A stretch of 64,000 nucleotides of DNA, taken from Mycobacterium sp. NBC_00419. GTDB lineage: Bacteria; Actinomycetota; Actinomycetes; Mycobacteriales; Mycobacteriaceae. The stretch spans positions 4,960,001 through 5,024,000 of the forward strand of contig NZ_CP107931.1 of the NCBI RefSeq assembly GCF_036023875.1, in the 5' to 3' direction. Below are positions 9,508 to 17,812 of the stretch, one piece after another. The notes under the pieces were generated by a model. The model ran no database searches. It was not told where the DNA came from and saw only the letters and a program-made list of their open reading frames with translations. Positions within the stretch are counted from its first letter, which is position 1. Each line of letters starts with the position of its first letter. A program made the position numbers and the translations under genes.

Positions 9508-10668
9508 ATGAGCACTGCCGTCAAGTACGACCGGACGCTGTTCGAGCCGGAGCACGAGCTGTTCCGCGAGTCCTACCGGGCCTTCCTCGAGCGCCACGTC
9601 GCGCCGTACCACGACCAGTGGGAGAAGGACAAGATCGTCGACCGCGGGGTGTGGCTGGAGGCCGGCAAGCAGGGCTTCCTGGGCATGGCGGTGCCGGAGG
9701 AGTACGGCGGCGGTGGCAACGACGACTTCCGGTACAACACCATCGTCGTGGAGGAGACGGTCGCCGGCCGCTACAGCGGACTGGGCTTCTCGCTGCACAA
9801 CGACGTCGTCGCGCCGTATCTGCTGCGCCTGACCACCGAGGAGCAGAAGCAGCGCTGGCTGCCGAAGTTCTGCACCGGTGAGCTCATCACGGCGATCGCC
9901 ATGACCGAGCCGGGTACCGGCAGTGACCTGCAGGGCATCAAGACCCGCGCGGTCAAAGAGGGTGATCACTACATCCTCAACGGGTCGAAGACCTTCATCA
10001 CCAACGGCATCAACTCCGACCTGGTCATCGTGGTGGCCCAGACCGATCCCGAGAAGGGTGCGCTGGGCTTCTCGCTGCTCGTCGTCGAGCGCGGCATGGA
10101 GGGTTTCGAGCGCGGCCGTCACCTCGACAAGGTCGGCCTCGACGCCCAGGACACTGCCGAGCTGTCGTTCACCGATGTGAAGGTGCCGGTGGAGAACCTG
10201 CTCGGCGAAGAAGGGAAGGGCTTCATCTATCTGATGGAGAACCTGCCGCAGGAGCGGATCTCGATCGCCATCATGGCCGCGTCCGCCATCGAGGCCGTGC
10301 TGGCCGAGACCATCCAGTACACCAAGGAGCGCAAGGCGTTCGGCAAGCCGATCGGGTCGTTCCAGAACAGCCGCTTTCTGCTGGCTGAGCTGGCCACCGA
10401 GGCCACGGCGGTGCGGATCATGGTCGACGAGTTCATCCGGCTGCACCTCGACGAGAAGCTGACCGCCGAGCAGGCCGCGATGGCCAAGTGGTGGACCACG
10501 GAAGCCCAGGTCAAGATCATCGACCGCTGCCTTCAGCTGCACGGCGGGTACGGCTACATGCGCGAGTACAACGTGGCCCGCGCCTACCTGGACGCCCGCG
10601 TGCAGACCATCTACGGCGGGACGACCGAGATCATGAAGGAGATCATCGGGCGCAGCCTGGGCGTCTAG
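9508..10668 (+). CDS. fadE20: Acyl-CoA dehydrogenase
   Basis: FAD-dependent enzyme for the first step of fatty-acyl-CoA beta-oxidation. The 386-aa product has '[16 protein letters not shown]' (FAD/substrate region), '[15 protein letters not shown]', '[23 protein letters not shown]' and the C-terminal '[15 protein letters not shown]'. Length and motifs resemble long-chain/isovaleryl-type dehydrogenases and the mycobacterial FadE20 found next to hflX. ATG 9508 is preceded by CGGAGG at good spacing. A palindrome plus -10 box lies 50-75 bp upstream, so the gene probably has its own regulated promoter. Exact chain-length preference cannot be read from the sequence. Confidence 0.92.
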   Translation: MSTAVKYDRTLFEPEHELFRESYRAFLERHVAPYHDQWEKDKIVDRGVWLEAGKQGFLGMAVPEEYGGGGNDDFRYNTIVVEETVAGRYSGLGFSLHNDVVAPYLLRLTTEEQKQRWLPKFCTGELITAIAMTEPGTGSDLQGIKTRAVKEGDHYILNGSKTFITNGINSDLVIVVAQTDPEKGALGFSLLVVERGMEGFERGRHLDKVGLDAQDTAELSFTDVKVPVENLLGEEGKGFIYLMENLPQERISIAIMAASAIEAVLAETIQYTKERKAFGKPIGSFQNSRFLLAELATEATAVRIMVDEFIRLHLDEKLTAEQAAMAKWWTTEAQVKIIDRCLQLHGGYGYMREYNVARAYLDARVQTIYGGTTEIMKEIIGRSLGV

Positions 10669-10778
10669 GCCCGGCCGTCCGCTCCGGTAGCCGCGTACTG
10701 CAGTTTTGTCACGACTTAGTGCCGTTTTCCGGGGTTTCTGCGTGCCGTATCTCGGATATAGCCGCGTGTCGTGTTCTG

Positions 10779-10806
10779 CTGACGCAGAGTTGACGCGGAC
10801 TATAAC
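10779..10806 (+). promoter_or_regulatory. Probable promoter of the LGFP-repeat gene
   Basis: CTGACG (10779-10784), a 16-nt spacer and TATAAC (10801-10806) form a SigA-like promoter about 35 bp before the start codon at 10841. GGGGAG at 10831-10836 is the ribosome-binding site. Assigned by motif only. Confidence 0.45.
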
Positions 10807-10840
10807 TAGAGGAATCGTGATCGGAACGCAGGGGAGTTAC

Positions 10841-12913
10841 ATGACCTGGCTTGGAAGTCGTCTCAGCAGAGGCGTCGGGCGACTAGCGCTTGGCGTGGTC
10901 GCGACGGCTGCGGCGGCGCTGCTGGTTGCTCCTGCAGTGGTGGCATCACCGGAAAGCGATGCCGCCAACGCGGCCATCGATCAGGCGTGGCAGGCCGCCG
11001 GCGGAGACGGGTCGCCGGTGGGTGGCAAGGACGGCGACGTCTACCCGGTCGGCGATGGATTCGCGCAGAACTTCACCGGCGGCAAGATCTTCTTCACCCC
11101 GGCTACCGGCGCTCACCTTCTCTTCGGCGCGATCCTGGACAAGTACCAGGCACTCGGCGGCCCCGCCGACGGCGACCTCGGCTTCCCGACCATCGACGAG
11201 GTGGCCGGCCTGCTCGGCCCGGACAGCAGGGTCAGCACGTTCAGCGCCAGCGACAAGCCTGCGATCTTCTGGACGGCAGACACCGGCGCATGGGTTGTGC
11301 GTGGCGCCATCAATGCCGCGTGGGACAAGCTCGGCGGTTCCGGTGGCACATTGGGCGCTCCCACCGGCGACGAAACCTATGACGGCGACGTTGTCACCCA
11401 GACGTTCACCGGCGGCACGGTGTCCTACAACGACGCCTCCAAGGTGTTCACCACTGACCCGCCTGACCTGGCCGCGAACCTCGCCGGTGTCGAGGTCCCG
11501 TCGGATCCGACGACGCTGATCAACCAGGCCTGGCGGGAAGCCGGGGGTATCTCCGGTGTGCTGGGCGCACGGCAAGGTGCGCAGTACACCGTCGGCAGCG
11601 ACGGCGCCGCGCAGGATTACGCCGGCGGCAAGATCTTCTACTCGCCGGCGACCGGCGCCCACGCGGTGACCGGCGCGATCCTGTCGAAGTACGAGTCGGC
11701 CGGTGGCCCGACCGGTGACCTCGGTCTGCCGACCGGCACCGAGGCTGACGGCGGCGCACCCAACAGCCGGGTGAGCACGTTCAGCGCAGCGGACAAGCCG
11801 GTGATCTTCTGGACGCCGGACAACGGCGCGATCGTGGTCCGCGGTGCGATCAACGCGGCCTGGGCCAAACTCGGCGGCGCGACGGGCTCGCTCGGCGTGC
11901 CCACCGGCGAGCAGAGCGCCGACGGCGACACGGTTACCCAGAAGTTCAGTGGTGGCGAGATCTCCTTTAATAAAGCCACCAATGCCTTCACTACCAAGCC
12001 GCCGGAGTTGGCCGGGCAGTTGTCGGGCCTCGAGGTGCCCGTGGCGACCGCCCCGCAGACGCCCGGTGCGCCGGGCGCGGACGGCAAGCCCGGCAAGTCG
12101 TTCACCTGGCACTGGTGGTGGCTGCTGGTGATCATCCCGGCAGTGCTGCTGATCGGCGTGCTCGCCATGGGTCTGCTGTGGCTGCAACGCCGCCGCGCCG
12201 CCAACGTCGAGGACGACGACGACTTCGAGGATTCCGAGTACGACGAGGACGATCGCTGGCCCGGCGACTCGGAATCGTCGCGGTACTCCTCCTATCCCGA
12301 CGGCGGCCTGGCTGAGGTTCCGAGTTCCTCCGGGTTCAACTGGTCCTCCGCTGGTCTGGGAACCCAGACCATGCCCGGTCCTGACGACGTGTTCGACGGC
12401 GACCAGGACTCCATCGACACCACGCCGACCCGGATTCCGGCCGAGCCTGAACCCGACACCGAGGCGAGCGACGCACACCCGGAGTATGCGGAGTACGCCG
12501 AGGTCGAGGAGGAGTCCGAGGAAGCCAGCGACTCGGGCCGCCACGCCGCAGTCAATCTTGAAGAGTCACAGTCGATGTGGCGCCTCGACATGGGTGGTAT
12601 CGCGACGCCGCGTCGTCGTCGTGCCGCCGAGGAACCCGACGAGGTCCCGCTCGTGCCTGACGAGGATGTGACCGTCGAGCCTGCTGAAGAGCTGCAGTCG
12701 GATCCGCACGACGAACAGGACAATGCCCGTCCTGCGATCCACCTGCCGCTGGCCGATCCGTATCAGGCGCCGGAAGGCTATGTGATCAAGGCCAACACCC
12801 ACTCCGGTCTGTACTACACGCCGGAGTCCGAGCTCTACGAGCACACCGTTCCTGAGGTGTGGTTCGCCAGCGAGGAACTGGCCCAGGCCAACGGGTTCCA
12901 CAAGGCCGAATAG
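10841..12913 (+). CDS. LGFP-repeat cell-wall-associated membrane protein
   Basis: A 690-aa protein, Rv2721c-like in size and place. It has a signal peptide (cleavage near Ala35), an exported region of two similar modules (about residues 44-220 and 226-400), each made of LGFP-type repeats such as 'GGPADGDLGFPT' and 'GGATGSLGVPTGEQ', one transmembrane helix (about 424-448, Trp-rich), a very acidic cytoplasmic region, and a C-terminal block 'GYVIKANTHSGLYYTPES' to 'GFHKAE'. LGFP repeats are thought to attach proteins to mycobacterial arabinogalactan-mycolate walls. The C-terminal block looks like the short 'sunset' domain at the ends of some actinobacterial proteins. ATG 10841 is preferred over upstream in-frame ATGs because of GGGGAG and the signal peptide. 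It may link wall and cytoplasm; the function is unproven. Confidence 0.85.
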   Translation: MTWLGSRLSRGVGRLALGVVATAAAALLVAPAVVASPESDAANAAIDQAWQAAGGDGSPVGGKDGDVYPVGDGFAQNFTGGKIFFTPATGAHLLFGAILDKYQALGGPADGDLGFPTIDEVAGLLGPDSRVSTFSASDKPAIFWTADTGAWVVRGAINAAWDKLGGSGGTLGAPTGDETYDGDVVTQTFTGGTVSYNDASKVFTTDPPDLAANLAGVEVPSDPTTLINQAWREAGGISGVLGARQGAQYTVGSDGAAQDYAGGKIFYSPATGAHAVTGAILSKYESAGGPTGDLGLPTGTEADGGAPNSRVSTFSAADKPVIFWTPDNGAIVVRGAINAAWAKLGGATGSLGVPTGEQSADGDTVTQKFSGGEISFNKATNAFTTKPPELAGQLSGLEVPVATAPQTPGAPGADGKPGKSFTWHWWWLLVIIPAVLLIGVLAMGLLWLQRRRAANVEDDDDFEDSEYDEDDRWPGDSESSRYSSYPDGGLAEVPSSSGFNWSSAGLGTQTMPGPDDVFDGDQDSIDTTPTRIPAEPEPDTEASDAHPEYAEYAEVEEESEEASDSGRHAAVNLEESQSMWRLDMGGIATPRRRRAAEEPDEVPLVPDEDVTVEPAEELQSDPHDEQDNARPAIHLPLADPYQAPEGYVIKANTHSGLYYTPESELYEHTVPEVWFASEELAQANGFHKAE
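10972..12042 (+). repeat. Two tandem modules inside the LGFP-repeat gene
   Basis: The coding stretch at about 10972-11505 is repeated at about 11517-12042. Corresponding peptides are close, for example GGKIFFTPATGAH versus GGKIFYSPATGAH, and RVSTFSASDKPAIFWTADTG versus RVSTFSAADKPVIFWTPDNG. Each module has three LGFP-like units, so six in all. This is an internal gene duplication. Confidence 0.75.
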
Positions 12914-12934
12914 CGCCGACTAGCGGCCCCGCCG

Positions 12935-13633
12935 TCAGATCTTGCGGATGACGGTGACGACCTTGCCCAGGATGGCGGCGTCGTTACCGGGGATCGGGTC
13001 GAAGGCCGGGTTATGGGGCATCAGCCACACCTGACCGCCGGTTCTCTTGAACGTCTTGACCGTCGCTTCGCCGTCGATCATGGCGGCCACGATGTCACCG
13101 TTCTCGGCGACGTTCTGCTGGCGCACCACCACCCAGTCGCCGTCGCAGATGGCCGCGTCGACCATCGATTCGCCGACGACCTTCAGCAGGAACAGCGATC
13201 CTTCGCCGACGAGTACGCGCGGCAGCGGGAAGACATCCTCGACGGCCTCTTCGGCCAGGATGGGACCACCTGCCGCGATCCGGCCCAGGACCGGCACGAA
13301 CGTCGGCTCGGGGAGGGCGTCTGAGCCGGCGACCTCGGTCACCGATGGCGTCGGCATGTCCTCCGCGCTCCGGACGTCGACGGCACGCGGCCGGTTGGCA
13401 TCCCTGCGTATGAAGCCCTTGCGCTCGAGGGTGCGCAGCTGGTGGGCCACCGACGACGTCGAGGTGAGCCCCACGGCGTCACCGATCTCCCTGATGCTCG
13501 GGGGATAGCCGCGGGTGGTCACGGATGCGCGGATGACCTCGAGAATGGTCCGCTGCCGTTCGGTCAATCCGTTGTCGGAACCCCCGCCGCGGCTGCTGGT
13601 GTCGGTCCCCGGTGTCTCACTGCGGTCACTCAT
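12935..13633 (-). CDS. lexA: SOS repressor LexA
   Basis: LexA represses DNA-damage genes and cleaves itself when activated by RecA filaments. The 232-aa protein has a winged-helix DNA-binding domain (residues 23-88, '[15 protein letters not shown]' to '[21 protein letters not shown]'), the cleavage site Ala121-Gly122, catalytic Ser156 in VVGESM and Lys193 in ATVKTF. ATG 13633 is chosen. TACATT is 7 nt upstream and TTGATT lies 17 bp further, so the mRNA is probably leaderless. A SOS box overlaps the -35 element, so the gene is self-repressed. The open frame continues upstream but lacks family similarity. Confidence 0.97.
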   Translation of the reverse strand: MSDRSETPGTDTSSRGGGSDNGLTERQRTILEVIRASVTTRGYPPSIREIGDAVGLTSTSSVAHQLRTLERKGFIRRDANRPRAVDVRSAEDMPTPSVTEVAGSDALPEPTFVPVLGRIAAGGPILAEEAVEDVFPLPRVLVGEGSLFLLKVVGESMVDAAICDGDWVVVRQQNVAENGDIVAAMIDGEATVKTFKRTGGQVWLMPHNPAFDPIPGNDAAILGKVVTVIRKI

Positions 13634-13640
13634 AGCGCCG

Positions 13641-13681
13641 AATGTAGTCGCCCGGGCTGACACAATCAAACATTTGTTCGA
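13641..13681 (-). promoter_or_regulatory. lexA promoter with overlapping SOS box
   Basis: On the minus strand TTGATT (13669-13664), a 17-bp spacer and TACATT (13646-13641) sit 7 nt from the lexA ATG. The SOS box TCAAACATTTGTTCGA (13666-13681, plus strand) matches the mycobacterial LexA consensus TCGAAC-N4-GTTCGA at 11 of 12 fixed positions and overlaps the -35 hexamer. This is the expected autoregulatory operator. Confidence 0.85.
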
Positions 13682-13748
13682 GCGTGTCGCATGTTCGGTC
13701 GCGCAAGGCGAAAACTTGTCGGTGCCCCGTTTTATTCTTCCGACACGC

Positions 13749-13764
13749 TCGCTCACATGTTCGG
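13749..13764. promoter_or_regulatory. Imperfect SOS box between lexA and chiZ
   Basis: TCGCTCACATGTTCGG matches the LexA consensus at 9 of 12 fixed positions, with a strong right half-site. It lies just upstream of the chiZ -35 element and 4 bp from the better box at 13768. It may help LexA bind cooperatively. Confidence 0.4.
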
Positions 13765-13790
13765 ACATCGAACACATGATCGAGTATATT
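13762..13790 (+). promoter_or_regulatory. chiZ promoter with SOS box in the spacer
   Basis: CGGACA (13762-13767), a 17-bp spacer and TATATT (13785-13790) form a SigA-like promoter. The SOS box TCGAACACATGATCGA (13768-13783) fits almost exactly within the spacer. A further half-site TCGAAC lies at 13791-13796. This explains DNA-damage induction of the divergent gene. Confidence 0.8.
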
Positions 13791-13837
13791 TCGAACACAA
13801 GAGCGAACAGTCGGGCGCATCGGAGGAAGGAGCGGAC

Positions 13838-14320
13838 ATGACAGTCATCGACGATTTGCAGGTGGTGGCGTGGCCGTCGGAGCATCGGCGGCACCCGGTC
13901 AGGTCCGGTTCGCCCGTGCGGGTGCGTCCGGCCGGTGCCCGCGACAACCGGCCTGGTCCCGCGCGACCGGCGGTGGGCCACCTGCACTACCGCGGCACCG
14001 GCGTTGCCGTGTCGCGTGCGGCCCACACTCGCCGACCGGTCAGCACGACGGTCACCATCGTGCTGGCGGGGCTGGCGGCGCTGACCACACTGTGGCTGGG
14101 TTCGCTGTTCCACTTCAGCTCCGCGGAGGTGGCGCCGGCGGCGATCCCCGATCAGCTCGCGGTCGTGCGGGTGCAGGCCGGTGAGACGTTGCAGCAGGTC
14201 GCCTCCCGAGTGGCACCCGAGGCGCCGGTCGCCCAGGTCGTCCAGCGCATCCGCGAGCTCAACAAACTCGATTCGGCCGCGCTGGATGCGGGGCAGACCC
14301 TCATCGCGCCCATCGGCTGA
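13838..14320 (+). CDS. chiZ: ChiZ-like SOS-induced LysM membrane protein, cell-division inhibitor
   Basis: A 160-aa protein with a basic, disordered N-terminus, one membrane helix (about 70-93) and a C-terminal LysM domain (about 109-157, '[15 protein letters not shown]' to '[12 protein letters not shown]') that would face the wall. Its place divergent from lexA and its layout match Rv2719c/ChiZ, a damage-induced protein reported to bind FtsI/FtsQ and stop septation in mycobacteria. ATG 13838 follows GGAGGAAGGAG. Upstream in-frame ATGs were rejected because they fall inside the promoter and SOS boxes. It is the functional counterpart of SulA. Confidence 0.88.
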   Translation: MTVIDDLQVVAWPSEHRRHPVRSGSPVRVRPAGARDNRPGPARPAVGHLHYRGTGVAVSRAAHTRRPVSTTVTIVLAGLAALTTLWLGSLFHFSSAEVAPAAIPDQLAVVRVQAGETLQQVASRVAPEAPVAQVVQRIRELNKLDSAALDAGQTLIAPIG

Positions 14321-14419
14321 TTCGCCGGCGCCGTGAGCCGCGACGACCCACTCCGGTGGATGGCCCGGGTAGGCTCTGGGTGGTTCACATCACCCGGCTG
14401 CGGCGGCGAAGGAGCGGTC

Positions 14420-14884
14420 ATGCATTGTCCGTTTTGCCGTCATCCCGATTCCCGCGTCGTCGACTCGCGTGAGACCGACGAAGGCCAGGCGATCCGGCGG
14501 CGCAGATCCTGCCCCGAATGCGGCCGGCGATTCACCACTGTGGAGACTGCCGTCCTGGCCGTGGTCAAACGCAGCGGTGTCACCGAACCGTTCAGCCGGG
14601 AGAAGGTCATCAGCGGGGTGCGCCGCGCCTGCCAGGGCCGTCAGGTCGACGACGACGCGTTGAACCTGCTCGCTCAGCAGGTCGAGGACACGGTGCGGGC
14701 CGGCGGATCACCCGAGGTGCCCAGTCACGAAGTGGGCCTGGCGATTCTGGGCCCGCTGCGCGAACTCGACGAGGTCGCCTACCTGCGCTTCGCCTCGGTG
14801 TACCGGTCGTTCAGTTCGGCTGAGGATTTCGAACGCGAGATCGAGGCGCTGCGGGCTCACCGAAGTGTCGGAACCTCCGGCTGA
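14420..14884 (+). CDS. nrdR: Transcriptional repressor NrdR
   Basis: NrdR is a Zn-ribbon/ATP-cone repressor of ribonucleotide reductase genes that senses dATP/ATP. The 154-aa protein has the zinc cysteines Cys3, Cys6, Cys31 and Cys34, followed by the ATP-cone starting '[24 protein letters not shown]'. ATG 14420 has AAGGAG a few bases upstream; an upstream in-frame ATG at 14333 is rejected. A possible -10 box (TAGGCT, 14370-14375) lies 45 nt upstream. In M. tuberculosis a nitrobindin-like gene (Rv2717c) follows; here the next gene is the PhzF-like gene on the other strand, so that gene is missing at this spot. Confidence 0.95.
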   Translation: MHCPFCRHPDSRVVDSRETDEGQAIRRRRSCPECGRRFTTVETAVLAVVKRSGVTEPFSREKVISGVRRACQGRQVDDDALNLLAQQVEDTVRAGGSPEVPSHEVGLAILGPLRELDEVAYLRFASVYRSFSSAEDFEREIEALRAHRSVGTSG

Positions 14885-14891
14885 GCCCGAC

Positions 14892-15578
14892 TTAGTCCAG
14901 TCGCCGCACTCCGTCATCGACCACCCGGCCGCCGACGATCACCCACCCCTCCGGACTCCACCAGGTCTGCAGCCGGGAACCCTTGCCCTGGGTGATGGTG
15001 AGGTCGCGGCTGAGGTGGTCGGTGATGCGGACCGCCGCCGAACCCGTCGCCTCGTCCTCCGGCACCCCCAGATCGTTGGCGAACATCCGCGACCGGATGT
15101 GCCCCTGCTCGCGGTCCAGCCAGGCCCACAGGTAGTGCTCGGCGTCATCGGCGTAGTCACCCGGATCGGCGGCCAGCACGTGTTCGGCTGATGGCAGGTC
15201 ATGAATGGCGAACTCCGGTGACCATTCCGCGCGAGCTCGAACGGTCGTCAGCTCGCCGTCGTGGCCGACCTGGACGATGCCTGCGGGGACCTGCAGGGTG
15301 TGGACCGGTGTGCCCTGCTCCCGCAGCCACCAGCCCGCGCCTACCGTCGGATGCCCGGCGAACGGCAGTTCGGTGGTCGGAGTAAAGATGTGCGCATGCG
15401 CCGTCGTTGAGCCCGGATCGGGCAGATCGATGAATATCGTTTCGCTATAACCCAATTGGGTGGCGATCCGTTGTCTCTCGCCGGCGGGCACCGTTGAGGC
15501 ATCGACGACCCCGAGAGGATTGCCGAAGTTGCCCGTGGAGTCAGTGAACACCCGCAAGACAGTGACGTCGACGGTCAT
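14892..15578 (-). CDS. PhzF-family isomerase-like protein
   Basis: A 228-aa member of the phenazine-biosynthesis PhzC/PhzF fold, corresponding to Rv2716. The N-terminal '[16 protein letters not shown]' and '[14 protein letters not shown]' motifs and the later '[13 protein letters not shown]' are typical. The family Glu (normally 'SETIF'/'EAE' region) is seen in [10 protein letters not shown]. It is shorter than the usual 260-300 aa of PhzF enzymes. No phenazine genes are nearby, so its substrate is unknown. TAGAGT lies 6 nt before the ATG, suggesting a leaderless transcript. Confidence 0.85.
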   Translation of the reverse strand: MTVDVTVLRVFTDSTGNFGNPLGVVDASTVPAGERQRIATQLGYSETIFIDLPDPGSTTAHAHIFTPTTELPFAGHPTVGAGWWLREQGTPVHTLQVPAGIVQVGHDGELTTVRARAEWSPEFAIHDLPSAEHVLAADPGDYADDAEHYLWAWLDREQGHIRSRMFANDLGVPEDEATGSAAVRITDHLSRDLTITQGKGSRLQTWWSPEGWVIVGGRVVDDGVRRLD

Positions 15579-15617
15579 GACCCGACTCTACGACGCTCAC
15601 TGCGCTGGTTGCACAGA

Positions 15618-16640
15618 TCAGGTGGCGCTGCGTTCGTCGGTGCCCATCGCGTCGAGCACCGCCACCCGGGTGTCCAGTGAGCCGGTGACCAAGCGCTCGC
15701 TGATGCCGGTCCGCAACAACTCACGCAGGACGCTCTGGTCGTACACGGCCGGCGCCGTGGAGTCGATGAACCGCTGCACCACCTCGACGAACCGGTCGGG
15801 GTCGTCATGGAACGGAAAATGCCCGGATCGGGCGAAGATCTCCAGCTGCGAACCGGGCATGGCCGAATGTGCCATCTTGGCGTGGGCTACCGGAATGACG
15901 GCGTCCTGATCACCCCAAATCAATTGCACGGGAACGGATTCCGTCAAATAACATCGGTCGAGCATGGTCACCACCTGGCCGCGCCAGTCCACCACCGAGC
16001 GCAGCGTGCGGGTGAACGCCGAAGATGCCGTCGGCTCGGGAAGATCGGTCAGTATCCGCAGTGCATCGGGGATGTCGCGGCCCAGTCCGGTCGAGCCGAA
16101 GACGGTACCCAACGCCCGGCCTGCGACCTGCAGCGCGGGCAGCACCATCGGTAGCCGCAGCAGCGCCAAGGCTTCGCCCCCCAGCGGCAGCGAGGCCAAT
16201 CGCAGCGCGATGTTGACGTCCTTAGTGACCCCGCCCGCGCCGATGAGGATGAGTCGCTCGACAAGTTGGGGGAATTGGTAGGCGAACTGCATGGCCACGC
16301 CGCCGCCGAGCGAGTGCCCGACCACGGTGACCTTGTCGATATCGAGCACGCTGAGCAGATCCCGCATGCCGTTGGAATAGGCCGCCACCGAGTAGTCGGC
16401 ACGTGGCTTGTCGGATTGGCCATGGCCCAGCAGGTCGGGTGCGATCACGGTGAAGCGCTGAGCGAGCTTGCTGTGCACCGAATGCCAGGTGGTCGAGTTG
16501 TCACCGATGCCGTGGATCAACAGCAGCACTGGACCGGATCCGGCGACGCGGAACGCGCGGCGGTAGCCGTGAATGGTCTTGAAGTGCAGCGTCGGAGTGA
16601 CTTCCCGCACCGGCTGCAAGTTGGGCTTTCGCTGCGGCAT
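15618..16640 (-). CDS. Alpha/beta hydrolase
   Basis: A 340-aa alpha/beta-hydrolase-fold enzyme, Rv2715-like. It has the oxyanion HG motif 'LLIHGIGDNSTTW', the nucleophile elbow 'VVGHSLGGG' (GxSxG), 'VQLIWGDQDAVIP' for the acid residue and 'RSGHFPFHDDP' for the catalytic His. It may be an esterase, lipase or C-C hydrolase; the substrate is unknown. ATG 16640 is chosen because it aligns with the M. tuberculosis N-terminus as I recall it; ATG 16652 is a close alternative. The gene starts about 30 bp after the PAC2 gene on the same strand, so the two are likely co-transcribed. Confidence 0.88.
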   Translation of the reverse strand: MPQRKPNLQPVREVTPTLHFKTIHGYRRAFRVAGSGPVLLLIHGIGDNSTTWHSVHSKLAQRFTVIAPDLLGHGQSDKPRADYSVAAYSNGMRDLLSVLDIDKVTVVGHSLGGGVAMQFAYQFPQLVERLILIGAGGVTKDVNIALRLASLPLGGEALALLRLPMVLPALQVAGRALGTVFGSTGLGRDIPDALRILTDLPEPTASSAFTRTLRSVVDWRGQVVTMLDRCYLTESVPVQLIWGDQDAVIPVAHAKMAHSAMPGSQLEIFARSGHFPFHDDPDRFVEVVQRFIDSTAPAVYDQSVLRELLRTGISERLVTGSLDTRVAVLDAMGTDERSAT

Positions 16641-16671
16641 CTCCAACCTCATCGTCGGTGCGGGGACTTCC

Positions 16672-17646
16672 TCAGGTCTCGCCGTCGTCGGTGAGACCGT
16701 CCTTGAGGTCCTCAGCGTGCTGGGCCAGGAATCGCTCGAACTCCCCGGCGAGTTCGTCACCACTGGGGAGTTCCTCGTCGCGTGCCAGCAACGAGCGGTT
16801 CTCCTGCGCGGCAACGAATGCATCGTACTGTCGCTCCAGCGCGCTCACCACTTGAGCGACTTCGGCACTGGCCTCTACCTGCTCGTCGATCTTGGTGCGC
16901 ACGGATGCACCGGCCTCGGTGAGGGCGCGCAGCGGAAGTTGCAGCGAAGTCGTCCGTGCCACCTGCTCCAGCAGCGCCTCGGCGGCGAGGGGGTAGTCGG
17001 TCTGGGCCAGATAGTGCGGAACGTGCACGGTGAACCCGAGGACCTCGTGGCCGTGCTGGGCCATCCGGTACTCCAGCAGGTTCGACACGCTGCCCGGCAC
17101 CTGCACCTCGCCCACCCAGGGCTGGTGGTCGGTGATCAGTTCGCGGTTGTTGGAGTGCGCCGTCATCGACACCGGGCGGGTGTGCGGCACCGCCATCGGG
17201 ATGGTGCCCAGCCCGATGGTCTGCCGGACTCCGAGCCGCTCGGCCAGCAGCCGCACCGCGGTGACGAACCGCTCCCATCTCAGGTCGGGTTCCAGCCCGG
17301 CGAGCAGCAGAAACGGCGTCCCCAAGCTGTCGTGCAGCGCATAGAGGTTCAGCTGCGGTTCGTCATAGTTGGTGAAGTGGTCGGTCTTGAACGTCATCAC
17401 CGGCCGCCGCGAGCGGTAGTCGAGCAACTCGTCGATGGCGAATGAGGCGACCAACTCGGTGTCCAGCACGTTGCGCAGATGTTCGGCGGCCAGGTGAATG
17501 GCATGGCCGGCGTCGGAGAACCCCTCCAGTGCGTGCACCAGCACGGGGCCCCGCCCGTCGGACGACGCCAGCTGGGGTGCCGGAAACTCCAGTTCGTACA
17601 TCCCGGTGGGCTCGGGTTGATACTGCTGTCCCTGCTCGTCAGCCAT
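16672..17646 (-). CDS. PAC2-family protein
   Basis: A 324-aa soluble protein corresponding to Rv2714, whose structure resembles the proteasome-assembly-chaperone PAC2 superfamily. Features are 'PVLVHALEGFSDAGHA', 'RRPVMTFKTDHFTNYDEPQLNLYAL', 'TIGLGTIPMAVPHTRP' and a charged helical C-terminus. Actinobacteria with a proteasome usually carry several such proteins, but a role in assembly is not shown. ATG 17646 is preceded by GAGGAGG. It heads a two-gene minus-strand unit with the alpha/beta hydrolase and is divergent from the lipoprotein protease. Confidence 0.88.
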   Translation of the reverse strand: MADEQGQQYQPEPTGMYELEFPAPQLASSDGRGPVLVHALEGFSDAGHAIHLAAEHLRNVLDTELVASFAIDELLDYRSRRPVMTFKTDHFTNYDEPQLNLYALHDSLGTPFLLLAGLEPDLRWERFVTAVRLLAERLGVRQTIGLGTIPMAVPHTRPVSMTAHSNNRELITDHQPWVGEVQVPGSVSNLLEYRMAQHGHEVLGFTVHVPHYLAQTDYPLAAEALLEQVARTTSLQLPLRALTEAGASVRTKIDEQVEASAEVAQVVSALERQYDAFVAAQENRSLLARDEELPSGDELAGEFERFLAQHAEDLKDGLTDDGET

Positions 17647-17812
17647 GGTTTCGCCTCCTCGCGGTGTCCTGCGACGTCATCGTCGCGGTCATACCGATAC
17701 ACCTAGTGTCTCGCAGATCCGGCACAGCGCCGTGGTGTGCCCGTCTCTGGACAACGCAGCCGTGGTCGCGCTCGTTCCCTGCTCGCCGACGATATCGGGC
17801 ATGATCTCCTGC

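Noticed and set aside
10790..10806. TTGACG as the -35 of the LGFP gene
   Set aside because: TTGACG lies only 5 bp from TATAAC, too close; CTGACG with a 16-bp spacer is used instead.
10946..12544. A 532-codon minus-strand frame opposite the LGFP-repeat gene
   Set aside because: It merely mirrors the repeated coding sequence; no start signal or motif.
13634..14113. N-terminal extension of lexA to 392 residues
   Set aside because: The extension crosses the lexA promoter, SOS boxes and chiZ. The extra residues have no LexA similarity.
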